NCBI RefSeq assembly: GCF_014638275.1
Contig: NZ_BMFJ01000001.1
Coordinates: 2,344,338 to 2,408,337 of the forward strand
DNA: 64,000 nucleotides
DNA from: Primorskyibacter flagellatus
Lineage (GTDB): Bacteria; Pseudomonadota; Alphaproteobacteria; Rhodobacterales; Rhodobacteraceae
Direction of reading: 5' to 3'
The position numbers and the translations under genes were made by a program. Below are positions 54,449 to 63,275 of this stretch, one piece after another. The notes under the pieces are model-generated. The model saw only the letters and a list, made by a program, of their open reading frames with translations. It searched no databases and was not told the origin of the DNA. Positions within the stretch are counted from its first letter, which is position 1. Each line of letters starts with the position of its first letter.

Positions 54449-56407
54449 TCAGTCCCCTGCCGCACGTCCGCGCAGGGCGATGATGCCCCTTGGGCGGAAC
54501 TGGATGAAGATGATGATGAAGATGATCATGTAGGTCTGCGCCGCGAGCGTGTTGGATGGGTTGAACCACTCGATTCCCTTCTGCAGGAAGCCGATCATCG
54601 TCGCGCCAAGCAGCGTGCCCCAGATGTTGCCGACACCGCCGACGACCACGGTCATGAAGCTTTGGACGATGTAGTCCGCGCCAAGTTCGGACGTCACCTT
54701 GGCGTAGAGCCCGATGGCCACCCCGGCGATCCCCGCGATGCCGGAGCCGAGCCCGAAGGTCAGCATGTTCACGCGGTCGGGGTTGATGCCCATGGAGGCC
54801 GCCATCTTGGGGTTCTGCGTGACCGCGCGGGTTTCCAGGCCAAGCCGGGTCTTCTTCATCAGGAAGATGAAGAATCCGAGGAAGATCAGGGCGAGGACGA
54901 AGATCGCGATGCGGATGTTGGAGATCCCGACGATGTCGTTGATCTGCCACTGCCCGTCCAGCCAGGCCGGAGACGTCAGCGGCCGCGCCTGCGTGCCGAA
55001 GATGTTCTTTGCCAACTGTTGCAGCGCGATCGAGATGCCGAAGGTGGCCAGCAGGGTTTCCAGCGGGCGGGAGTAGAGCCAGCGGATCACCAGCCGCTCC
55101 ATCGCGACGCCGGCGGCGAAGGTGACGGCGAAGGCCAGCGGGATGGCGAGGATGATCGACAGGGTATAGTTCGGCACGACCTGCTGAACGACGTAACCGG
55201 TGTAGGCACCCATCATGATGAATTCGCCATGGGCCATGTTGATGACACCCATGACCCCGAAGGTGATGGCGAGCCCGATGGCGGCGAGGAAGTAGATCGA
55301 GGCCAGCGACAGCGCATCGAGAGAGAGGTCGAGGAACTGGTTGGTCGCCAGCTTCAGTTCGATCGAGGCCAGCGTGTCGGCGGCGGCCTCCGTCACCTCG
55401 GCGTCGGGTTCGGCGTAGGTTTCGAAGAAGGCGTGGGTGTCGAGCGCCTCTGCCACCTCCTCCGACGTTGCGGCGGGCTGGGCGAGTCCGGCGGTGACGA
55501 GGTTTTCGTAGGCGCGGTTGCGCTCTGCCATCGTGTTCAGATCGGCCACTGGGACGCCGCCGACCATGCCGTCGGCGATGTTGTCCTGAAGGGTCTGGCG
55601 CTGCACATCGTCGGTCAGCCGGGCGGGGGCGAGGCTGGCGGAGACAAGAAGGTCGTAAGCCTCGGCCTCCGTCAGGTCGCGACCCGGTTTCAGTTCGCGC
55701 GCGATGTTCATGTCGGCCGGCAGGGTCGCGGCGGCGCGGCGGGTGGTGGCGAGGATCGGGTTCAGCGCGGCGCGCACGTCGACGCCAAGGTCGCCGCGCA
55801 CCGCCTCCATCGCCTCGATCCTGTCGGCCGGGGTCTCCCCGTATGCGATCGTCAGCAGGCGTTCGATGCGCTGCTTGCGCAGCTTGATCGCGACGTCTTT
55901 TTCGGTGTCGATGCTTTCGCGCAGCACCGGCAGGTGGCTGGCATTGCCGTTGCGCGACAGGGCGTCGAGCGCACCGATGCGGGTGGCGCGGTCCTCTGAG
56001 TTCAGCTGGAACTTCACAAGCGCGGAGGAGATCAGCGCCTGGATGCCGGAGTTCGGCTTGATCTGGTCGAAATCGGCGGAGGGGGCCTCTCCGACCGGCT
56101 CCCCGGTGGCGAAGTCGGAAATCGTCAGGCTGCCCGATCCGGCCTTGGTGGCGTAGACGAAGATTCCATCGGACTTGCGGACCCACATGTCGCGGGCGAC
56201 CCACTGTTCCAGCACACGCTGCGCTTCGGGCAGGTCGCTGTCGCGGATCGCGGCGATGGCGGGTTCGATGGTGCGGCGGGAGCTCTGGACGATCAGCTCC
56301 GACTGCTCCTGCAGCAGTTGCTGGATCGGGGCGTCGGCGTCCTGCGCAAGGACGGGCAGGCCAAGCACCAGCGACAGCAGAAGGGCCGGGATAAGACGAA
56401 TGTGCAT
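54449..56407 (-). CDS. urtB: Urea ABC importer permease UrtB
   Basis: 652-aa permease of the urea importer. A signal peptide (residues 1-21, ending VLA) and a soluble periplasmic N-terminal part of about 330 residues precede the LivH-like membrane domain (about 365-650; GVMGVINMAHGEFIMMGAYTG). The long N-terminal extension is normal for proteobacterial UrtB. ATG 56407 is used; the frame stays open to 56476 and is not needed. GDs at the C-terminus end the protein. It follows urtA with an 83-bp gap. Confidence 0.93.
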   Translation of the reverse strand: MHIRLIPALLLSLVLGLPVLAQDADAPIQQLLQEQSELIVQSSRRTIEPAIAAIRDSDLPEAQRVLEQWVARDMWVRKSDGIFVYATKAGSGSLTISDFATGEPVGEAPSADFDQIKPNSGIQALISSALVKFQLNSEDRATRIGALDALSRNGNASHLPVLRESIDTEKDVAIKLRKQRIERLLTIAYGETPADRIEAMEAVRGDLGVDVRAALNPILATTRRAAATLPADMNIARELKPGRDLTEAEAYDLLVSASLAPARLTDDVQRQTLQDNIADGMVGGVPVADLNTMAERNRAYENLVTAGLAQPAATSEEVAEALDTHAFFETYAEPDAEVTEAAADTLASIELKLATNQFLDLSLDALSLASIYFLAAIGLAITFGVMGVINMAHGEFIMMGAYTGYVVQQVVPNYTLSIILAIPLAFAVTFAAGVAMERLVIRWLYSRPLETLLATFGISIALQQLAKNIFGTQARPLTSPAWLDGQWQINDIVGISNIRIAIFVLALIFLGFFIFLMKKTRLGLETRAVTQNPKMAASMGINPDRVNMLTFGLGSGIAGIAGVAIGLYAKVTSELGADYIVQSFMTVVVGGVGNIWGTLLGATMIGFLQKGIEWFNPSNTLAAQTYMIIFIIIFIQFRPRGIIALRGRAAGD

Positions 56408-56490
56408 TGGGGCCGGGAGTCCTGGGTGGGGCGTCTTCGGCCGTGGCGGGCGCACCCGCCACGGCCGGTCTTTCACTGTCCGTCAGTTGA

Positions 56491-57771
56491 TCAGTAGTTC
56501 GACTTCATCTGCACGCAGGTCTTGGTCGAAGTGTTGTACATGCCGCAGCCAAGGTCTTTCCAGTCGGACTCCAGCACTGCGGATTCCGGCAGGAAGTCGG
56601 TCCATGCGTCGCCCGGAACCGGGTCGGTCTGCGAGATGATGTCGAACTGGCCGTCCGCCTTGATCTCGCCAATCAGCACCGGCTTGGTCAGGTGGTGGTT
56701 CGCCAGCATCTCGGCCTCGCCGCCCGTCAGGTTCGGGAACTTCTGGCCGATCATCGCGGCGGACACGGCATCGACATCGGTGGTGCCGGCCGCTTCGACC
56801 GCGTTCACCCACATGTTGAAGCCGATGTAATGAGCTTCCATCGGGTCGTTGGTCACGCGGTTCTCACCGGCGAAGGCTTTCCACTGGGCGATGAATTCGC
56901 CGTTGGCTTCGCTGTCGGCGGACTGGAAGTAGTTCCAGGCGGCCAGGTGCCCGACGAGATTGGAGGTGTCGAGGCCGGAGAGCTCTTCCTCACCCACGGA
57001 GAATGCGACCACGGGGATGTCGTCGGCAGAGATGCCGGCGGCGGCGAGTTCCTTGTAGAAGCCGATGTTGGCGTCGCCGTTGATGGTGGAGATCACGCCG
57101 ACCTTCTTGCCGTCCGCGCCAAGCGCGACGACGTCAGCCACGATCTTGGACCAGTCGGAATGACCGAAGGGGGTGTAGTTGACGAAGATGTCCTCAGCCG
57201 CGACACCCTTGGATTTCAGGTAGGATTCCAGGATGTTGTTCGTGGTGCGCGGGTAGACGTAGTCGGTGCCGAGCAGGGCGAACTTTTCGACCCCGAGTTC
57301 GTCGAGGAAATAGTCGGTCGCCGGGATCGCCTGCTGGTTCGGGGCGGCGCCGGTGTAAAAGACGTTCTTGGAGGATTCTTCGCCCTCGTACTGCACCGGA
57401 TAGAACAGCAGGCCGTTCAGTTCCTCGATCACCGGCAGGACGGATTTGCGCGACACCGATGTCCAGCAGCCGAACATGACGTCGACATTGGACACGGTCA
57501 GCAGTTCGCGCGCCTTTTCCGCAAAGAGCGGCCAGTCGGAGGCCGGGTCGACGACGACGGCTTCAAGCTGCTTGCCCAGGACACCGCCCTTCTTGTTCTG
57601 CTCCTCGATGAGCATCAGCATGGTGTCCTTGAGCGTGGTTTCCGAGATCGCCATCGTCCCGGAGAGCGAATGCAGGACGCCGACCTTGATCGTGTCCTGC
57701 GCAATGGCCGTGGAGCCGAGCAGCAGCGTTCCCGCGGCAGCGCCCAGCATGGTTTTCAGAAATTGCGACAT
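56491..57771 (-). CDS. urtA: Urea ABC importer binding protein UrtA
   Basis: 426-aa periplasmic binding protein of the branched-chain-type family. Signal peptide residues 1-24 (ending AIA) is followed by DTIKVGVLHSLSGTMAISET, the hallmark of UrtA. ATG 57771 follows AGGGGA; the frame is open to 57984 without need. First gene of urtABCDE, so the promoter lies in 57772-58115. Expression in the family responds to nitrogen limitation through NtrC. Confidence 0.94.
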   Translation of the reverse strand: MSQFLKTMLGAAAGTLLLGSTAIAQDTIKVGVLHSLSGTMAISETTLKDTMLMLIEEQNKKGGVLGKQLEAVVVDPASDWPLFAEKARELLTVSNVDVMFGCWTSVSRKSVLPVIEELNGLLFYPVQYEGEESSKNVFYTGAAPNQQAIPATDYFLDELGVEKFALLGTDYVYPRTTNNILESYLKSKGVAAEDIFVNYTPFGHSDWSKIVADVVALGADGKKVGVISTINGDANIGFYKELAAAGISADDIPVVAFSVGEEELSGLDTSNLVGHLAAWNYFQSADSEANGEFIAQWKAFAGENRVTNDPMEAHYIGFNMWVNAVEAAGTTDVDAVSAAMIGQKFPNLTGGEAEMLANHHLTKPVLIGEIKADGQFDIISQTDPVPGDAWTDFLPESAVLESDWKDLGCGMYNTSTKTCVQMKSNY

Positions 57772-58115
57772 GAATTGTTCCCCTCTGTCGGTGCCCGGCC
57801 GGCCGTCGGAAAAACGGCCTGATCTTCCGGCGCGGGCCACCTGTTTGTTGTTGTCCGGGCCGCTGGCGGGAAATTTCCCGGCCCCGCAATCCGGACCTGT
57901 CCTCCGCCCCTCGGGGCGCGCGACCACGAAAACCAAACGCCGTTCGATTGGGAACGCTGCTGTGTGCAGGTGGTGCGTGAGCACGCGTTAATCGGGGCAA
58001 CTGCCCAATTTCGCAGCATCAAGCGACCCAAATGCCTGATATTTGCGCTCAGTTACCTTGCGTCACGTCGCGGTTCGGCCGGCAAACGCCGGTTTCAAGG
58101 GGTGCCGGGAGGTGG
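57772..58115. promoter_or_regulatory. 344-bp urtA upstream region
   Basis: This gene-free stretch between urtA and the esterase gene (both on the minus strand) should hold the urtA promoter. I see a GGGCA-AC-TGCCC palindrome (about 57983-57996) and a run of GTGCAGGTGGTGCGTGAGCAC (about 57963-57983) that weakly resembles NtrC half-sites. No clear sigma-54 -24/-12 pair was found. It also holds the 3' flank of the esterase gene. Confidence 0.4.
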
Positions 58116-59045
58116 TTAGGCGCGGCTGAGCGCGGTGCGCAACGCCTCAGCATAGGCAGATTCGAACCGCTTCGTGACCGGGCTGTCCGGCGCCTGACGC
58201 TGGAAGGCGTGATAAGCGCCGGGCAGCACCATGACTTCGCAGGGCACGACGGCACCGATCAGACGGCTGGCGTAGGCCAGGTTCTCGGCTGCGAAGAGGT
58301 CGATGTCGCCCGTGCCGATCCACGTCGGCGGCAGGCCGGACAGGTCAGTGGCGCGGGCGGGGGCGGCCAGCGGGGGCACGTCGTCTCCACCCGGTTCGCG
58401 GCCCAGGTAGCTGCGCCAGGCGAAGGCGTTGCTGCGGTCCGTCCAGACATGGGGGCGCGGGCCGGTCCAGGGACGGGTGGTGGCGGTGCGGTCGTCGATC
58501 ATCGGGTAGATCAGCGCCTGAAAGACCGGCTGCACCGCGCTTTCGTCCCGCAGCGCCAGTGCCAGCGCCGCCGCCAGACCGCCTCCCGCGCTTTCGCCGA
58601 TCAGCGCGATGCGAGCGGTATCGATCCCGTGCGAACCTGCGCTGGCCAGCAGCCAGCCCCATGCGGCGCGCATGTCGTCCAGCGCGGCGGGATAGGGATT
58701 CTCAGGGGCCTTGCGGTAATCCACGCTGACCACAACGGCGCCAAGCGAACGGCACAGCATGGCGTTGCGGCGATGGCTCGCCTCGGGACGGCCGAACATG
58801 TAGCCGCCGCCGTGGGAATGAAGGATGGCCGGCCGCGCGCCCTTTCCGCGGGTTGGCGTGTAGACCAGCATCCGGGGCAAGCCCGGACCCGTCACCTCCT
58901 GCATTCTTACGCCCCTGACCCGCGCGATCGGCAGGTAGAGACGGGGCTCATCGGCCCGGATCAGCGGCACGAGCGCGGCATCGATGTCACCGACGCGGGC
59001 CGCCTTCAGGCCCTCCGCCAGCGTCGGATCCACGTGGAATTCCAT
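58116..59045 (-). CDS. Alpha/beta hydrolase, HSL/acetyl-esterase family
   Basis: 309-aa esterase. Oxyanion motif HSHGGGYMFGR, nucleophile in GESAGGG, Asp in GTGDIDLF and His in GAYHAF form the hormone-sensitive-lipase-type triad. No signal peptide. Substrates are short-chain esters in this family; the real one is unknown. ATG 59045 is accepted because the sequence MEFHVDPTLAEGL begins the family-like region. Confidence 0.88.
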   Translation of the reverse strand: MEFHVDPTLAEGLKAARVGDIDAALVPLIRADEPRLYLPIARVRGVRMQEVTGPGLPRMLVYTPTRGKGARPAILHSHGGGYMFGRPEASHRRNAMLCRSLGAVVVSVDYRKAPENPYPAALDDMRAAWGWLLASAGSHGIDTARIALIGESAGGGLAAALALALRDESAVQPVFQALIYPMIDDRTATTRPWTGPRPHVWTDRSNAFAWRSYLGREPGGDDVPPLAAPARATDLSGLPPTWIGTGDIDLFAAENLAYASRLIGAVVPCEVMVLPGAYHAFQRQAPDSPVTKRFESAYAEALRTALSRA

Positions 59046-59266
59046 GATCGGGCCCCTCCCCTTTGACAGGCGGGACAGTCGATCCGGCGGCGTGCGGCGT
59101 CAATCCCCGCGCTTGAGGCTCCTGACACCGCCCGAGCGCCGCGTGATTGGGCGAAACCCGGCAGAGGACGATTCCATGCCTCCCGCTGTCGCAAAATGCG
59201 CTGGATCGGGGCGCAGGATCCGGTACTGACTCGACAGGTTTTTCCGATCGGCAAGGAGCTTTTGCC

Positions 59267-60571
59267 ATGAGTATCGTCGTTTTCGATCCCGACTCCACCT
59301 CCGATGTCGACTGGCGCGACCGCATGCGTCACCCGGCGGCGGGCGATCCGGAGGCGGGCATGTGGCTGTCCGATACGGAGCCCTCGTTCATCGACGTCCG
59401 CAAGCTCTGCCGCGAACGGATGGACCGGCTGCGGGCGTGGATGCGGAAGGACGGGTTCGGCGGCGTGCTGCTGTTCGACCCCTACAACCAGCGTTACGCC
59501 ACCGGGACACGCAACATGTTCGGGTATTTCCTGCGCAACTCCACCCGGTACTTCTTTATCCCGGTCGAAGGCCCGGTGATCCTGTTCGACTACCCGCAGA
59601 GCTACCACACCTCGGACACAGAGATGGTGGACGAAATCCGTCCGTCCAAGATCGTCTGGTCGTCGGTCTCCGGCGCGGACGAGGAGACGTCGTCGCCCTT
59701 CGCCAACGAGGTGGCGGAGGTATTGAAGGAGCACGGTCAGGGTTCCATGAAGCTGGGCATGGACCGCTGCTCGCACATCCAGGCGCTGATGCTGGAACAG
59801 GCCGGGGTGGAGGTGCGCGACGTCGCGGGCGACATCCTGACCAAGGTGCGTGCGGTCAAGACGGAGGAAGAGGTGAAGTGCCTCGTCGCCTCCATGGCCG
59901 GAGCGGAGGCCGCGGTTTCGGCGGTGCGCGAGGCGATCAGGCCGGGGATTTCGGAAAATGAGCTGTTCGCGGTGATGTATGGCGAGGTCATCCGCCAGGG
60001 CGGGGAGTTCATCGAGACCCGTCTCGTTACCTCCGGCCAGCGCACGAACCCGTGGTTCCAGGAAACCTCCGGCCGCAAGATCCGGCCGGGTGAACTGGTG
60101 GCGCTGGATACCGACACCATCGGCTGCTTCGGATACTATTCCGACTTCTCGCGCACCTTCCGCTGCGGACCGGGCAAGCCGACGAAGGAACAGAAGACGC
60201 TCTACCGCATGGCCTGGGAACAGGTGCAGCACAACATGTCGATTCTCAAGCCCGGCATGACCTTCCGCGAGGTGGCCGAGGCGGCCTGGAAGATCCCCGA
60301 GAAATATGTCGCGCGCCGTTACACCTCGGTCATGCACGGTGTGGGCATGCATGGGGAAACACCGTTCATCGCGCATATGATGGATTACAACACCTATGGC
60401 CGGATCGGCGTGATCGAACCCGGCATGTGCCTGTCCATCGAAAGCTACATCGGCGAGGAAGGTGGCGCGGAGGGCGTGAAGCTGGAGGACGAGGTCCTCA
60501 TCACCGAGACCGGGATCAAGCTGCTGTCGCGCTTCCCCTACGAGGAAGATTTCCTTGACGGCGAAATCTGA
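59267..60571 (+). CDS. M24-family protein, DddP-like paralogue
   Basis: 434-aa protein of the M24 (creatinase/Xaa-Pro peptidase) fold: N-terminal creatinase domain, then the catalytic domain. All six metal ligands are present: D281, D283, D293, H357, E392, E407. Each is exactly 14 residues below my recollected numbering of the Ruegeria DddP DMSP lyase (295, 297, 307, 371, 406, 421), so the two align without gaps there. RGGE/TNPWFQE-type motifs are also shared. But the proposed catalytic D377 aligns with G363, while Y366 matches Y352. A different hydrolase or lyase activity is more likely. ATG 59267 follows AAGGAG. Confidence 0.78.
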   Translation: MSIVVFDPDSTSDVDWRDRMRHPAAGDPEAGMWLSDTEPSFIDVRKLCRERMDRLRAWMRKDGFGGVLLFDPYNQRYATGTRNMFGYFLRNSTRYFFIPVEGPVILFDYPQSYHTSDTEMVDEIRPSKIVWSSVSGADEETSSPFANEVAEVLKEHGQGSMKLGMDRCSHIQALMLEQAGVEVRDVAGDILTKVRAVKTEEEVKCLVASMAGAEAAVSAVREAIRPGISENELFAVMYGEVIRQGGEFIETRLVTSGQRTNPWFQETSGRKIRPGELVALDTDTIGCFGYYSDFSRTFRCGPGKPTKEQKTLYRMAWEQVQHNMSILKPGMTFREVAEAAWKIPEKYVARRYTSVMHGVGMHGETPFIAHMMDYNTYGRIGVIEPGMCLSIESYIGEEGGAEGVKLEDEVLITETGIKLLSRFPYEEDFLDGEI

Positions 60572-61250
60572 GTTCCACGTTCCCTTCTCCCTCCCCCTTG
60601 CCGGGACCGTCGTCCTGCCGATCGACCTGCAGGAGGAGCACCGGCGGGATCCGCGTTACCTCGTCCACGGCTACGACAGGGTGCTGGCGAACGCGGCAGC
60701 CGTGATCGGGGCAGCGCGGGCGAACGGGGTCAGGGTCTGCCACGCGGGGTTCCGGCGCGACTTCTCCGTCGCACCGCCGCGCCCGTTCGAACCGCTCGGT
60801 CCCGACGGGGAGCCGGCGTTTTCCGACCCCGACAATCCGGACGTCGCGATCTGTCCGGAGGTCGCGCCGCTGCCGGGCGAGGATGTGCTCTGGAAAAACG
60901 ACCTGTCCTGTTTTTCCGAAGCCGCCTTTCCGCCGATGCTGAGCGGTCCCGAGTGGCTGGTCATATGCGGAGTCTGGGCAGAAGCCTGTGTCGCCGCCAC
61001 CATCCGCGATGCCGTGGCGCGCGGCATCCGGGTGCTGCTGGTCAAGGACGCCGTCGGGTCGGGCACGGAAGAGATGTCGCAGACCGCCGTCATCAACCTC
61101 GCGAACCGGCTCTACGGCGGGGCGGTCTGCGACACGGCGACGGCTGTGGCCCTCCTCGGCGGGGCGGAGGAGACGGTCTGGCGGCTGACCGGTTCAACCC
61201 CGTTGCGGTTCAGGGCGGCGGATATCGGGGCGGTATTCGGGACGCTCTGA
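60555..61250 (+). CDS. Isochorismatase-family cysteine hydrolase
   Basis: 231-aa hydrolase with the Asp-Lys-Cys triad of the isochorismatase/nicotinamidase family: D24 (LPIDLQEEH), K114 (LWKNDLSCF), C145 (WAEACVAAT). TTG start at 60555 overlaps the end of the M24 gene by 17 nt, with AGGAAG upstream, so the two are translationally coupled. Members act on N-carbamoyl or amide bonds as well as isochorismate. With the M24 partner, joint breakdown of a small amide or peptide-like compound is plausible. Confidence 0.85.
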   Translation: MTAKSEFHVPFSLPLAGTVVLPIDLQEEHRRDPRYLVHGYDRVLANAAAVIGAARANGVRVCHAGFRRDFSVAPPRPFEPLGPDGEPAFSDPDNPDVAICPEVAPLPGEDVLWKNDLSCFSEAAFPPMLSGPEWLVICGVWAEACVAATIRDAVARGIRVLLVKDAVGSGTEEMSQTAVINLANRLYGGAVCDTATAVALLGGAEETVWRLTGSTPLRFRAADIGAVFGTL

Positions 61251-61275
61251 CAAGGGCCCCGGCCAGACGGTCGGA

Positions 61276-61737
61276 TCAGGCGGCAGAAGGCAGGCGCAGG
61301 CTGTCGGCATGGGCGCCTGTCGCCGCGCCACGTTCCAGCAGCGCCTTGAGGTCGGACAGCATCAGTGCCGCCGCACCCGATGCCATTGCCATCTCCGACC
61401 CGCGGTCGCCGGGGCCGAAACCGCACTGGAAATAATGTACCACCGTGCCGCCCTCCTCGAAACGGTCCAGTGTAAGCATGATCTTCACGCCGTTGGACAG
61501 GGACAGGCGGATCAGACGGTCAGGGATCATCTCCGCGCATTCGACGGTCACGGGATCGGCGGTCTCATGCATCCGCCACTCGGTGACGGTACCCTGCTCC
61601 AGCGGTTCGGTGCCGGCGCAGTGCGGCCAGAAGCGGCTCAGCATGTCGGGGTCGGTGAAAGCCAGGAATACCTCGCGGCGCGGACGCCGGATCGGCAGGC
61701 TGACGCGCGCAACGGAAACAGGCATGGCGTGGATCAT
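61276..61737 (-). CDS. SRPBCC (AHSA1-like) domain protein
   Basis: 153-aa START/Bet-v1-like ligand-binding protein: FLAFTDPDMLSRFWPHCAGTEP at the start and a hydrophobic-cavity fold through VVHYFQCGFGPGDRG. GGAGAG lies before ATG 61737; an inner ATG at 61725 is possible. Role unknown. It converges on the isochorismatase-like gene. Confidence 0.8.
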   Translation of the reverse strand: MIHAMPVSVARVSLPIRRPRREVFLAFTDPDMLSRFWPHCAGTEPLEQGTVTEWRMHETADPVTVECAEMIPDRLIRLSLSNGVKIMLTLDRFEEGGTVVHYFQCGFGPGDRGSEMAMASGAAALMLSDLKALLERGAATGAHADSLRLPSAA

Positions 61738-61905
61738 TCTCGGACTCTCCCCAAAGTCTCGCCCCAGGTCTGGCGGTCAACGCGCAACACCCCCCGCGGT
61801 TCCCGCAATTCCGCATCCCGTCGCGATTGCCTCATTCCTGTCCGCCCCATAGGCTGACGTGCGGAGCGGGGCGGCGACCCCGGACGGGACGGACAGGAGA
61901 GAGTG

Positions 61906-63138
61906 ATGGCCACATTCCGGCGCTGGTTGCCGCAGATCGCGCTGATGGTCGCGGTCTTCCTGATGCTGCTGGTTTCCAACCCGCGCGAGGACCTGCCGAC
62001 GGTCGGTGCGATCTATGCCGGGATGCTGGCCTTCTCCGCCATGTCGCTGAACCTGCTGCTCGGCGCGCGGCTGCGCCCGGTGGAACGACTGTTCGGCGGC
62101 ATGGACAAGATGTTCCTGCAGCACCGGCAGTTCGGCTACCTCGCCCTGGCCGCCGCTGTGGCACACTGGCTGTCCCCGCCCTCTTTCCCGCAGTTCCTGG
62201 CGGCCTGCGACGATCTCTGCAAATCCGCCATCGAAGCCGGTGAGATCGCGTTCAACACGCTGGCGATACTCGGCGTCTTTTCCATCGTGAGGCGCTGGAC
62301 CTTCCGCGGCTGGCGCATTCCCTACCAGTGGTGGAAATGGTCGCATTACCTGCTGCTCATCGCGTGGTGGCTCGCCTTCTTCCACCTGATGCAGAACCGC
62401 AAGATGCCCGCGGTCTATCAGCAGATGGCGGAAATTCTCGGCCTGATCGGTGCGGCCTGCTTTCTGCTCTACCTTTTGGGCTGGGTGCTTCGGATGATGC
62501 GCACGAAGGCCTATGTGGTCGAAACCGTGACCCGCGATCAGGGCGTCACCGGCATCCGCGCGCATCCCAGGGGCAAGGGCATCCGCCACCGCGCCGGGCA
62601 GTTCGCCTTCATCCGGGCCAGGAAACCGGGCCTGCGCGAGGCGCACCCCTTCACCATCTCGGGTGGAGAGGACCGGGACGGCGTGGTTCAGTTCAACATC
62701 AAGGGCCTCGGCGATTACACGAAACGCCTTCATGCCGACCTAAAGGAAGGGGATACCCTGGTGGTCGAGGGCCCCTATGGCGATTTCCGTTACCCCGATC
62801 GCGAAGGGCGGCAGGTCTGGGTCGCCGCCGGGATCGGTATCACGCCCTTCCTGTCCTTCGTACGTTCTATGCCTGACCAGATCAGGGGAAAGGTGGAGAT
62901 GGTCTACCTCGTCAAGACCGCCGAAGAGGCAGTCGCGCTGGAGGAGTTCGAGGCCGCCGCCGCCCGTGTCGACAACTTCCGCTTCACCCTGCACCCCTCG
63001 GCGGAGAAAGGGCGCTGGCCCGGCGTCACCCCGGGTCCCGACCTCAAGGCGGTGCTGTTCTGCGGGCCGCCGGTGCTGCGGGACATGCTGAAGAAGCAGT
63101 TCGGCCGAAAACTGCATTTCGAATATTTCGAATTCTGA
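61906..63138 (+). CDS. Ferric-reductase-like transmembrane oxidoreductase
   Basis: 410-aa membrane flavoprotein. About six helices in the N-terminal half carry heme-ligand-type His: HRQFGYLALAAAVAHW and WWKWSHYLLLIAWWLAFFH. The C-terminal half is a ferredoxin-reductase-type module with FAD motif HPFTISGG, GPYGDF and NAD motif AAGIGITPF, ending FEYFEF. It likely moves electrons from NAD(P)H across the inner membrane to iron or another acceptor. ATG 61906 has AGGAGAG; GTG 61903 is an alternative. Confidence 0.88.
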   Translation: MATFRRWLPQIALMVAVFLMLLVSNPREDLPTVGAIYAGMLAFSAMSLNLLLGARLRPVERLFGGMDKMFLQHRQFGYLALAAAVAHWLSPPSFPQFLAACDDLCKSAIEAGEIAFNTLAILGVFSIVRRWTFRGWRIPYQWWKWSHYLLLIAWWLAFFHLMQNRKMPAVYQQMAEILGLIGAACFLLYLLGWVLRMMRTKAYVVETVTRDQGVTGIRAHPRGKGIRHRAGQFAFIRARKPGLREAHPFTISGGEDRDGVVQFNIKGLGDYTKRLHADLKEGDTLVVEGPYGDFRYPDREGRQVWVAAGIGITPFLSFVRSMPDQIRGKVEMVYLVKTAEEAVALEEFEAAAARVDNFRFTLHPSAEKGRWPGVTPGPDLKAVLFCGPPVLRDMLKKQFGRKLHFEYFEF

Positions 63139-63210
63139 TGCGGCGGGCCGAAGCCCGCCCTACGCCCTAGCCGGACCGGACGACCACCGACACGCGGACC
63201 GCCCCGCCCT

Positions 63211-63262
63211 TTCACTTTGCCCAAAATATCCCCGCCGGAGGCTCCCGCAGGCGCCACCCCCG
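63211..63262. repeat. Inverted GGGATATTT box in the 3' intergenic region
   Basis: A reverse-complement copy of the box (AAAATATCCCCGCCGG, about 63223-63238) sits with CCGGAGGCTCCCGCAGGC hairpins. It faces the minus-strand gene at 63276 and probably forms part of its transcript end. Confidence 0.65.
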
Positions 63263-63275
63263 CGCCGCCGGGCTG

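Noticed and set aside
57772..58115. A clear sigma-54/NtrC promoter for urtA
   Set aside because: Only weak partial half-site matches were found by eye; no -24/-12 element was convincing.
59267..60571. Calling the M24 gene dddP (DMSP lyase)
   Set aside because: The proposed catalytic Asp aligns with Gly363; the resemblance is family-level, so only a DddP-like label is used.
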